Source of the DNA: Solirubrobacter ginsenosidimutans | GTDB lineage: Bacteria > Actinomycetota > Thermoleophilia > Solirubrobacterales > Solirubrobacteraceae | Length of the DNA: 36,085 nucleotides | Assembly (NCBI RefSeq): GCF_027587205.1 | Contig: NZ_JAPDOD010000071.1 | Span: 1-36,085, forward strand | Direction: 5' to 3' | In this document: positions 7,124-14,632 of the stretch, piece after piece | Layout: every line of letters starts with the position of its first letter | Numbering within the stretch: the stretch's first letter is position 1 | Position numbers and translations under genes: made by a program | Notes under the pieces: generated by a model | Databases searched by the model: none | Told to the model about the DNA's origin: nothing | What the model saw: the letters and a program-made list of their open reading frames with translations, nothing else

Positions 7124-8355
7124 GGTTGGAGTTCGTCCACCAGGACGGCGAGCGGGAAGTCGGGCTGCGGCGCCGGCGGTGAGGTCGAGAGCAGGTGGGC
7201 GAGCGCCTCGGCGGCGGTCGCGAAGCCGTTGCGCGACATCGCGCGGGCGAGCATCGCGGCGGTGATCGGGCAGGAGAACGACGTTCCGTCCCACGCGGCC
7301 CAGCCGTCGAAGGTGATCCAAGGGTCGGCGGGATCGGGCTTGGGTCCGGTGGCGGCCTTGGACTTGCCCTTGTTGAACGTCGACTGCAGGTTCACGCCGC
7401 GCGCGGCGGTGTCCACCCACCAGCCGAAGTTGCTGAAGTCGGCCTTGCTCCAGTGACCGTCCTTCTCGTCGACGGCGCCCGCCGCGACGACCTGCTTGAA
7501 CGCCGCCGGCCAGAACGGGCGGCTCTTGCCGGCGTTGCCGGCGGCGGCGACCACCACATTGCGCTGCTTGCGCATCGCGTTCAGAGCGCAGGAGATCGCC
7601 AGCGGCGCGGCGTCGTCCATCGTGTAGCCGCCCAGCGAGAGGTTGACGAGGTCGACGTCCTGCGGCAGCTGCTCCATCGCCTGCGCGACGGTCGAGTCGT
7701 CCCCCACGCCGTTGGAGTCGAGCACCTTGACGACGTAGACCTCCGCGGCGGGTGCGACCTGCAGGATCAACCCGGCGATGAAGGTGCCGTGGCCGGATTC
7801 GGCGTCCGCGTATTCGTCGTGGTCGACGTCCCAGACGTCATCGGAGGCGGTGGCCTTCTGCACGGCGGCGAGCCACGGGTGGGTGAAGAGCCCCGTGTCC
7901 AGGACGGCGATGCGGACGCCCTTGCCGTCGCCGCGGCGGGTGGTGCGCAGGGGCATCGTCTTCGGGGGTGCCGCGACGCGTACGGAGGAGCCCGGACCGC
8001 CCTGCAGCCGGGGTTCGCCGGTGAGCGTGATCGCGCCGCCTGCTTCTCCCACGAGGACGTGGTTGGGGGCGACGCGCACCGGGCCCTGTGGGCGGCCCGC
8101 GGTGGCCTTGCGCACCTTCGCGATCGCGTCCAGCACTTCTCTGGCCGGGTCCGCGGGGTTCTGCGGTGTGCGGGTGAAGGTCGTCACGCCGAACGTCCGG
8201 CGCTCTTGTGGCTTCCACCCCGTGAGGACCTTCGCGACGTCGGGGGCGTCGCCGGGGCCGACGAGGATCTGGCCGGGACGCAGCAGGAACGGTTTCTCTT
8301 TGTCGCTACAGAGCGCGACCTTGCGAGGGTCCCAGCGCTCAGGCAGTTCGCTCAT
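7120..8355 (-). CDS. Cytoplasmic subtilisin-like S8 serine peptidase
   Basis: Serine protease of 411 aa with a complete subtilase triad: Asp153 in VRIAVLDTGLF, His189 in SGHGTFIAGL, the oxyanion Asn274 in AAAGNAGKS and Ser359 in WDGTSFSCP. About 145 residues precede the catalytic domain, but no signal peptide or transmembrane helix is visible, so it probably acts inside the cell. The ATG at 8355 is chosen because a strong GGAGGG ribosome site lies eight bases upstream (around 8364-8369); a longer open frame continues into the divergent CHAT gene and is not credible. It is divergent from the TPR-CHAT gene and convergent with the sigma-coupled gene, so the four genes look like one module. Its substrate is unknown. 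Confidence 0.93.
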   Translation of the reverse strand: MSELPERWDPRKVALCSDKEKPFLLRPGQILVGPGDAPDVAKVLTGWKPQERRTFGVTTFTRTPQNPADPAREVLDAIAKVRKATAGRPQGPVRVAPNHVLVGEAGGAITLTGEPRLQGGPGSSVRVAAPPKTMPLRTTRRGDGKGVRIAVLDTGLFTHPWLAAVQKATASDDVWDVDHDEYADAESGHGTFIAGLILQVAPAAEVYVVKVLDSNGVGDDSTVAQAMEQLPQDVDLVNLSLGGYTMDDAAPLAISCALNAMRKQRNVVVAAAGNAGKSRPFWPAAFKQVVAAGAVDEKDGHWSKADFSNFGWWVDTAARGVNLQSTFNKGKSKAATGPKPDPADPWITFDGWAAWDGTSFSCPITAAMLARAMSRNGFATAAEALAHLLSTSPPAPQPDFPLAVLVDELQP

Positions 8356-8420
8356 GGCCGACACCCTCCCTGATCGCGGGGGTGGCGGGCAAGGGTCTTT
8401 TTGCGCGAGGCTTGCGGTTA

Positions 8421-11114
8421 GTGACCGCGCTGCTCGAAGACGCCGACGAAGCCGTCCGCCTCGTCTCAGCCGATGCCCGGGCCGCGGCGCGGCTGGCGTC
8501 GTCGGTGTTGTCGTCCTCCGTGGATCTCGAGGCCTCATCGACCGCGGAGCGTGCGCTGGGCTTGGCGGCGATCGAGTTCGGCGACGCGGAGGCCGCCGTA
8601 TCGCACCTGCGGCGGGCGGTGTCGCTGGCGGTTGACGGCGGGTATGTGCGGCGCGAGGGCGAGGCGCGGATGTCGCTCTCGTGGGCGCTGACGCAGCAGG
8701 GCGCGATCGGCGAGGGGCTGGTCGAGGCCGACCGGGCGTTGCCGGTCTTGGACGGGTCGGCGCTGGCGCGTCTGCAGATGCAGCGGGCGCTGATCCTGCA
8801 GCGGCTGGGACGCTTCGCCGAGGCGTTGGAGGGCTACCGCCGTCCGCTGGCCGCGTTCCGCCGGGCGGGTGACACGCTGTGGGAGGCGCGGCTGCTCAAC
8901 AACCGTGGCGTCCTGCAGGTGCATCGGGGAGCGCTGGCGGCCGCCGAAGCGGATCTGCAGCGCGCGATCGCGTTGCACGAGGCCGACGACCGCGGGCTGG
9001 CCGCCACCCAGGTCCGCCACAACCTCGGCTGGGTCGCGGCGCGACGCGGCGACGTCCCGTTGTCACTGTCTCTGTTCGACCGCGTCGAGGCCGAGTACCG
9101 CGTGCACGACGTGCCTTTGGCGCTGCTGTTCATGGATCGCTGCGACGTCCTGCTGTCCGCGCGGCTGGCGTCGGAGGCGCGCGCCAACGCGGTCGCGGCG
9201 GTCGCCGAGCTCGAGTCCGCGGGCATGGGCTCAGACCTCGCCGAGGCGCAGCTGCTGGCCGCCCAGGCGGAGCTGCTGTGCGGCGACTCGGCGGCGGCCC
9301 GTGAGCACGCGCTGGCCGCGGACGCCGCCTTCGTGGCGCAGCGCCGCCCCGCCTGGTCCGCCCTGGCCCGCGCGGCGGCGGCCCAGGCCGCGTGGATGGA
9401 CGTGGGCGTGGCGGCCACGACCGGCGCCTCCGGCGACGCGACCGTCGAGTTTCTCGAGGAGAGCGCGAGAAACTCGACGCTCGGTGCGCGGGAGGCGCGG
9501 CTCGAGGTCGCGCTGGGTGAGGCGCGGCGCGCGATTCGGTCGCTCGACGCGGCCGGATGGGGCGTCGAGGCGCTGGATGCGCGGTTGATCGCCGGGCGGG
9601 CGGCGCTCGAGCTCGGTCGGCCGCGGCTTGCGCGGCGCCAGCTCGAGCTCGCGGCCGCCGCGCGTGAGCGGGGCCCGGTCCTGCAGCGGACGCGGGCGTG
9701 GCACGCGGCGGCGCTCCTGCGGCTGTCCAAGGACGATCGCCGTGGGGCGGGCGCGGCGGTCGCGGCCGGGCTGCGGGCGCTCGAGGCACACCGGATCACG
9801 CTCGGCGCGACCGAGCTGCGCGCGCACGCCTCCGGGCACGGTGAGGAGCTTGCGACGCTCGGCCTGCGGCTCGCGGTCGAGTCCGGATCGGCTCGGCGCG
9901 TCCTCGCCGCCGCCGAACGGCGGCGCGCGACCGCGCTCCTGGAGCGCCCCGCCCGCCCACCGGACGACGAGGAGCTGGCGAGCGAGCTGGCCGAGCTGCG
10001 CCGCGTCAGCGCCGCGCTCGACGAGTCGCTGCGCGACGGCCGCCCGGACGCGAGCCTCACCCGCCGCCAGGCCGCACTCGAGCGCTCGGTTCGCCGCCGC
10101 GCCCTGCGCACCCGCGGTGGCGCCACCGCGAACATAAATGGGGTCAGACCCCCTTTAGAAACGCTCGGCGACCGCACGCTGGTGGAGTTCTTCGCGCTCG
10201 ACGGGCGGCTGCACGCCGTCACGGTCACCGGCGGCAGGCCCGCGCTGCACCGGCTGGGCGCCGAGGCTGACGTCAACAAGGAGGTCGCGTCGCTGCGCTT
10301 CAGCCTGCGCAGCCTCGCCACGGCCCGCCCCGGCTCGCGGGCCGCGGACGCGATGGCCGGCATCTGCGCGACCGTGGCGCAGCGCCTCGACACGCTCCTG
10401 ATCGCTCCGCTGAAGCTCGCTGACGGGCCGCTCGTGCTCGTCCCCACGGGCGAGCTGCACGCGCTTCCGTGGTCGATGCTGCCCTCGCTCGCGCACCGCC
10501 CGCTCTCGGTCGCCCCCTCGCTCAGGCTCTGGCAGCGGGCCAACGCCGCACCCCCCGCCGCCGGCGCCGTCCTCGCTGCCGGCCCGCGTCTCCCCGCCGC
10601 CACGGAGGAGATCGAGACGCTCACACGACGCCACCCGCATGCCGTCGCGCTGACCGGCGCGCAGGCCACCGTGGCCAACGTCGCGAGCGCCCTTGACGGC
10701 GCCGACACCGCCCACCTCGCGGCCCACGGGCACTTCCGTGACGACAACCCGTCGTTCTGCAGCCTCGAGCTGGCCGACGGCGCGCTGACCGTCTACGACC
10801 TCGAGCGCCTCAATAAGACGCCGCGACGCCTCGTGCTCTCCAGCTGCGAATCGGGGCTCTCGACCGTCCACGCGGGTGACGAGCTGATGGGCTTCACCGC
10901 GGCGATGTTCTCGCTCGGCACTGCGACCGTCATCGCGGCCGTCGTTCCCGTCCCGGATGAGGCCACGAAAGGGCTCATGCTGGCCCTCGACGACGAGCTG
11001 CGCACCGGCACGCCGCCCGCCGCCGCGCTGGTGCGCGCCCGCGACGCGATCGACGAAGATGAGAACCGTCTCACTGCCGCCCGCGCAGCCTTCGTCTGCT
11101 TCGGCGCCGGCTGA
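8421..11114 (+). CDS. TPR-CHAT protease (caspase/separase-like)
   Basis: Large cytoplasmic protein of about 897 aa. Residues ~1-500 are Ala/Arg/Leu-rich helical hairpins of the TPR type (for example FAEALEGYRRPLAAFRRAGD and AALAAAEADLQRAIALHEAD). The C-terminal third is a CHAT domain, a clan CD cysteine protease related to caspases and separase: it has LHALPWSMLPSL, the catalytic His769 in HLAAHGHF and Cys809 in LVLSSCESG, followed by GDELMGFTAAMF. The GTG at 8421 is preferred because it starts directly at the first helix and leaves 65 bp for divergent promoters; a GTG at 8382 is possible. Two REP-like repeats lie inside the coding frame, at 9441-9485 and 10135-10157. TPR-CHAT proteins are known proteases in Craspase. 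Here it faces a subtilisin and a sigma factor pair. Confidence 0.9.
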   Translation: MTALLEDADEAVRLVSADARAAARLASSVLSSSVDLEASSTAERALGLAAIEFGDAEAAVSHLRRAVSLAVDGGYVRREGEARMSLSWALTQQGAIGEGLVEADRALPVLDGSALARLQMQRALILQRLGRFAEALEGYRRPLAAFRRAGDTLWEARLLNNRGVLQVHRGALAAAEADLQRAIALHEADDRGLAATQVRHNLGWVAARRGDVPLSLSLFDRVEAEYRVHDVPLALLFMDRCDVLLSARLASEARANAVAAVAELESAGMGSDLAEAQLLAAQAELLCGDSAAAREHALAADAAFVAQRRPAWSALARAAAAQAAWMDVGVAATTGASGDATVEFLEESARNSTLGAREARLEVALGEARRAIRSLDAAGWGVEALDARLIAGRAALELGRPRLARRQLELAAAARERGPVLQRTRAWHAAALLRLSKDDRRGAGAAVAAGLRALEAHRITLGATELRAHASGHGEELATLGLRLAVESGSARRVLAAAERRRATALLERPARPPDDEELASELAELRRVSAALDESLRDGRPDASLTRRQAALERSVRRRALRTRGGATANINGVRPPLETLGDRTLVEFFALDGRLHAVTVTGGRPALHRLGAEADVNKEVASLRFSLRSLATARPGSRAADAMAGICATVAQRLDTLLIAPLKLADGPLVLVPTGELHALPWSMLPSLAHRPLSVAPSLRLWQRANAAPPAAGAVLAAGPRLPAATEEIETLTRRHPHAVALTGAQATVANVASALDGADTAHLAAHGHFRDDNPSFCSLELADGALTVYDLERLNKTPRRLVLSSCESGLSTVHAGDELMGFTAAMFSLGTATVIAAVVPVPDEATKGLMLALDDELRTGTPPAAALVRARDAIDEDENRLTAARAAFVCFGAG
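9441..9485. repeat. REP-like palindromic element A, copy inside the TPR-CHAT gene
   Basis: Inverted repeat CGTCGAGTTTCTCG / CGAGAAACTCGACG (14-bp arms, 9443-9456 and 9466-9479). It shares 23 identical bases, GAGCGCGAGAAACTCGACGCTCG with flanks, with the element at 19858-19904. Here it is read in frame as Thr-Val-Glu-Phe-Leu-Glu-Glu-Ser-Ala-Arg-Asn-Ser-Thr between two TPR-like helices, so the repeat is carried as coding sequence. Confidence 0.7.
10135..10157. repeat. REP-like palindromic element B (GGGGTCAGACCCC), copy inside the TPR-CHAT gene
   Basis: TAAAxGGGGTCAGACCCCxxTTTA is a near-perfect palindrome embedded in frame in the TPR-CHAT gene. It encodes the odd stretch Asn-Ile-Asn-Gly-Val-Arg-Pro-Pro-Leu just before the CHAT domain. 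Its AT-rich ends stand out against the very GC-rich gene, pointing to an insertion. The same GGGGTCAGACCCC core occurs twice at 13145-13212. Confidence 0.7.
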
Positions 11115-11129
11115 ACTACATTGGGTCCG

Positions 11130-11753
11130 GTGAAGACGAAGAAGTCGGTGCGCTCGACGGTCGAGCTCGTCCTGATCGTCGCGGCAGCGCTGTTCTTCGC
11201 GCTGACGCTTCAGGCACTCGCCGTCAAGCCCTATCGCATCCCCTCAGGTTCGATGGAGCCCACGCTCAAGCCGGGGCAGCGGATCATCGTCAACCGCTTC
11301 TCGCACCGGATCGGGACCGACCCCAAGCTGGGCGACATCACCGTCTTCTATCCGCCGCACGGGGCGGACACGAGCAGCTGCGGCAACCCGGGCGAAGGCC
11401 CGTTCTACAACGGCGGCGCGGGGACGCGCCGCCCGTGCACCAGACCGACGGCGACGCACTCCTCCACGACGTTCGTCAAGCGCGTGGTCGGCCTCCCCGG
11501 CGACCGGATCGCGATCGAGAACGGCCACGTGTGGCGCAACGGGGTCGCCGCGAAGGAGCCGTTCGCGCGGTCGTGCACCAGCTCGGACTGCAACCTGAAC
11601 TCGATCACGGTCCCCAAGGGCATGTACTTCCTGATGGGCGACAACCGCGGGAACTCCGACGACAGCCGCTTCTGGGGCCCGGTCCCGCGCAAGTGGATCA
11701 TCGGCAAGGCCGTCGTCTCCTACTGGCCGCCGGACAGCCTAGGCGGTCTCTGA
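11130..11753 (+). CDS. lepB: Signal peptidase I
   Basis: Membrane-anchored type I leader peptidase of about 207 aa, which removes signal peptides from exported proteins at the outer face of the membrane. One N-terminal transmembrane helix (ELVLIVAAALFFALTLQAL) is followed by box B with the nucleophile Ser41 in IPSGSMEPTL, box D with the general base Lys117 in FVKRVVGLPGDRI and box E GDNRGNSDDSRFWGPV. All catalytic parts are present. Between boxes C and D is a Cys/Gly-rich insertion (about residues 78-112) that could be disulfide bonded. A GTG start at 11130 gives MKTKKS, a good positively charged cytoplasmic end; a TTG nine bases upstream is also possible. It follows the CHAT gene by 15 bases on the same strand and may be read through from it. 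Confidence 0.93.
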   Translation: MKTKKSVRSTVELVLIVAAALFFALTLQALAVKPYRIPSGSMEPTLKPGQRIIVNRFSHRIGTDPKLGDITVFYPPHGADTSSCGNPGEGPFYNGGAGTRRPCTRPTATHSSTTFVKRVVGLPGDRIAIENGHVWRNGVAAKEPFARSCTSSDCNLNSITVPKGMYFLMGDNRGNSDDSRFWGPVPRKWIIGKAVVSYWPPDSLGGL

Positions 11754-11805
11754 ACTAGGGATCCCCCTGATGCGGTAGATCGGCGGCGGCCGCAGTATCG
11801 GTCGC

Positions 11806-13132
11806 ATGCTGATCACGGACCTCCCCTCGATCGACGTCGAAGCTCTCCGTTCCCGCCTCTTCGGCGACGTGTTCGGACCGGATGACGAAGGGTGGGACGA
11901 GGCGCGCCGCGCATGGAACCTGGCCATCGACCAGCGGCCGGCCGCCGTCGCGCTGCCGCTGACCGACTCCGACGTGGTCGCCGTCGTGAACTTCGCGCGC
12001 GAGGCCGGCCTTCGCGTCGCTCCCCAGGGCACCGGCCACGGCGCGGGCGCGCTCGCCTCGCTCGAGAACACGATCCTGCTCTCGACCAAGCGCATGCGCG
12101 GCGTCCGGATCGACCCGCAGACCCGCCGCGCCCGCGTGCGTGCCGGAGCCCTGTGGGCCGACGTCACCGCGCCCGCCTCCGCGTACGGTCTCGCGCCCCT
12201 GGCCGGCTCCTCGCACGACGTGGGTGTGGTCGGCTACACGCTCGGCGGCGGTCTGTCGTGGCTCGCGCGCAAGTACGGCTTCGCCGCCGACAGCGTGACC
12301 GCGATCGAGCTCGTCACCGCCGACGGGCGCCACATCAGGACCGACGCGCACAACGACCCGCAGCTCTTCCGTGCGCTGTGCGGCGGCGGCGGGAACTTCG
12401 GCGTCGTGACCGCGATGGAGTTCAAGCTCTACCCGGTCGAGGCGCTCACGGCGGGGGCGATGGCGTGGCCGTGGGAGCGGGCCGCGGAGATCTTCACCGC
12501 CTGGCGGGAGTGGACCGCGACCGTCCCGGACGACATCACGTCGCTGTGCCGGATCCTGCAGGTGCCGGACATGCCGGACGTCCCGCCGCCGCTGCGGGGC
12601 GCGAAGCTCGTCGTGGTCGAGGCCGCGATCCTCGGCGACCCAGACCTGCTTGCTCCGCTGCGCGCGCTGGAGCCGCAGCTCGACCTCTTCGCCGCGATGG
12701 CGCCCGCGGGCCTGATCGAGGTCCACAACGATCCGAAGGCTCCGGTCCCGGCGCTGACCGACCACCGCCTCCTGGCCGATCTGCCCGACAGCGCGATCAC
12801 CGCGCTCGTCGGCGCCGCGGGCCCGGGCAGCCGCTCGCCCCTGATCTCCGTCGAGCTGCGCCACCTCGGCGGCGCACTTCCGATCGACGCGGCGTTCTCG
12901 CTCTTCGCCGTCGGCAGCCCGATCGACGCCCAGTCCGCGATGGCGATCGACCCTCGCCCGCCTGATGACCGCCACCGCGCCGTTCGACGCCGGCCGCTCG
13001 CTCCTGAACTTCACCGACAAGCCGGAGCACGTCGGCCGCCTCTTCGACGGCTACACCGTCAACCAGCTGCGCGCGATCAAGGATCGCGTGGACGGCGGCA
13101 ACCTCTTCGCCGCCAACCACGCGATCCGCTAG
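11806..13132 (+). pseudogene. FAD-linked oxidase (PCMH/BBE family) with a frameshift near its C-terminus
   Basis: Flavoprotein oxidase of the berberine-bridge/6-hydroxynicotine oxidase family. The FAD-binding domain is intact: AVALPLTDSDVVAVVNFARE, APQGTGHGAGA with the His that usually bonds FAD, VGYTLGGGLSWLARKYG and GGGGNFGVVTAMEFKLYP. The C-terminal BBE motif (LNFTDKPEHVGRLFDGYT, then LFAANHAIR and stop at 13132) lies in another reading frame. The frame changes near CCCTCG at 12951-12956; removing one C of the CCC run restores Ile-Asp-Leu-Ala-Arg-Leu-Met. Read without correction, the frame runs to 13290 with an Arg-rich meaningless tail. This is either a recent mutation or a sequencing error. 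The residue before the VVGY motif is Val-Gly rather than the Cys of bicovalent members, so single covalent attachment is expected. Confidence 0.85.
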
Positions 13133-13144
13133 CGCCCAGACGAA

Positions 13145-13212
13145 GGGGTCAGACCCCTCAACAATTCAAACCCAGGCGCAGAGCCAAAACGAATGTTGAG
13201 GGGTCTGACCCC
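13145..13212. repeat. REP-like element B doublet (inverted pair)
   Basis: GGGGTCAGACCCCTCAAC at 13145-13162 is the exact 18-base reverse complement of 13195-13212, with a 32-base AT-richer spacer. Each arm also contains the small palindrome GGGGTC-A/T-GACCCC. It fills the gap between two convergent genes, where the hairpin may also end transcription from both sides. The core is shared with the copy inside the TPR-CHAT gene at 10135-10157. Confidence 0.8.
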
Positions 13213-13223
13213 CCCTTAAAGCG

Positions 13224-14534
13224 TCAGGGGGTCGGGCGGGTGGCCAGGGCGATGCCGCTCTGGGGCACCCGCCACGCGACCGTGAGCTGATTGGTCGTGA
13301 AGTCGAACCCGGCGCTCGGATCGGCGAGGAAGGGTCCCGGCGCCGAGGCCGCCTCGGCCGGGCCGAAGGCCGCGGCGCCGTTGGACAGCGGCGCGACGAG
13401 GATCTGGTTGTTCGTCGCGTCGACGGGCGCGATCATCGTGACCGCGGCGGCGCCGCCCGAGGACGTCACGAGGTTGCCGAGGCCGATGGCCTGGAGGCTG
13501 TCAGTGGGGGCGATCGGCGCGAGGTCCTGCGGGGCGCCGATCGAGCGGCCGTTGACCAGCGCGGCGCGGACGGCATTGCGCCCGCTCCAGGCGATGATGC
13601 CACGGCCCGTCGAGGTGTACGCGGCCTGGATGACGGTGCCGCCGGGGATCGTCGTGTCCGGGTAGGCCTCGAGCTGCTTCGCCGGGAGCAGGAACCCGCG
13701 GCTCGCGCTGCGCGAGGTCGCCCACACGGTCGCGTTCTGGCCGGTGTTGCCCTCGCTCACGCGCTGGTCGACCCACGCCACGGTCGCGCGGCGGTCATTG
13801 CCCAGCGCGACGGAGAGATGCATGGCGGCGTTGACCTTGCCGAGGTTCTGGATCGGCCCGAAGCGCTTGGAGGAGCCGTACCAGAAGCGCGCCTGCACGG
13901 TCCCGTGCAGATCCCACGCCGTCAGCACGTCGCCGGACGCGTTCATCGCGACGGCGACCGAGCGGATGCTGGCCCGCTTGTCGGAGACGCGCTGGGTCGC
14001 CGACGGCGCGTGCGTGCCGAGCTGGCGGACGAGGTAGACGTAGCCGCCGCCGCCCTCGAAGGTCGCGAACGCGCCGGCCGTGCCGGCGTGCGGCACCGCC
14101 GTGGCGGCCACGCGCGCACCGCCCGTGTCGGGTCCGCGCAGCGTCGTCGTCCAGGTGCTGGACGGCCCGGGCGCGATCCCGATCTTCACGCGCCGGCCTG
14201 ACGGCCCGACGTACATGATCCGGTCGCCCGCGGCCCAGGCGCTGAAGGTGGTGTCGAAGTCCGGGGCACCGGACCAGGTGGTCGGGTTCTGAGGGCCGGC
14301 ATCACCCAGCAGGCTGCGCAGCGTCGGCGCGCCGGGGATCGAGCCCGCGCCGTTGAACGCGACCGCGCCACCGCGCGTACGGGTGAACAGGACCTGCGGG
14401 CCGCCGCCCGCCTGGGAGCCGGGAACGGCGACGGGGTCCGACCAGGGCGCGGCGGCCTGGGCGGTGGTGACGGGAATCAGCGCCACCGCGAGAGCGGCGG
14501 CGGTCAAGAGTTTGGGGAGGAACATGTCCTTCAC
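13224..14534 (-). CDS. Secreted protein of unknown function, propeller-like repeats
   Basis: Exported 436-aa protein with a clear signal peptide (LLTAAALAVALIPVTTAQAAA, cleavage expected after AQA at about residue 28). The mature part has recurring beta blocks such as GDVLTAWDLHGTVQARFW, RATVAWVDQRVSEG, GIIAWSGRNAVRAALV and LTVAWRVPQSGIAL. They are roughly evenly spaced, which suggests a beta-propeller-like fold. No catalytic motif or wall anchor is seen. The GTG start at 14534 is used; an ATG three codons on is equally possible. It stands alone between the REP doublet and the divergent copper protein gene. Similar 'exo-alpha-sialidase-like' secreted proteins are common in Thermoleophilia, but I cannot assign a function. 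Confidence 0.75.
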   Translation of the reverse strand: MKDMFLPKLLTAAALAVALIPVTTAQAAAPWSDPVAVPGSQAGGGPQVLFTRTRGGAVAFNGAGSIPGAPTLRSLLGDAGPQNPTTWSGAPDFDTTFSAWAAGDRIMYVGPSGRRVKIGIAPGPSSTWTTTLRGPDTGGARVAATAVPHAGTAGAFATFEGGGGYVYLVRQLGTHAPSATQRVSDKRASIRSVAVAMNASGDVLTAWDLHGTVQARFWYGSSKRFGPIQNLGKVNAAMHLSVALGNDRRATVAWVDQRVSEGNTGQNATVWATSRSASRGFLLPAKQLEAYPDTTIPGGTVIQAAYTSTGRGIIAWSGRNAVRAALVNGRSIGAPQDLAPIAPTDSLQAIGLGNLVTSSGGAAAVTMIAPVDATNNQILVAPLSNGAAAFGPAEAASAPGPFLADPSAGFDFTTNQLTVAWRVPQSGIALATRPTP

Positions 14535-14632
14535 AATTAGAAGGCCAATGTGAGTCTGCGGCTACACAAAGGTGTGCGTCCGAGGACACCCTCCCCCGCC
14601 GACCGGACCATCGTGTTGACTACCCGACCCTG

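Noticed and set aside
8834..10747. 637-codon Ser/Ala-rich minus-strand frame
   Set aside because: Antisense to TPR-CHAT; the Ser/Ala/Arg composition is what a mirror frame of this gene would give.
13133..13290. Extension of the FAD oxidase frame through the REP doublet to 13290
   Set aside because: The extra residues are Arg/Pro-rich without homology and run through a repeat and into the opposite gene; the frameshift explanation is better.
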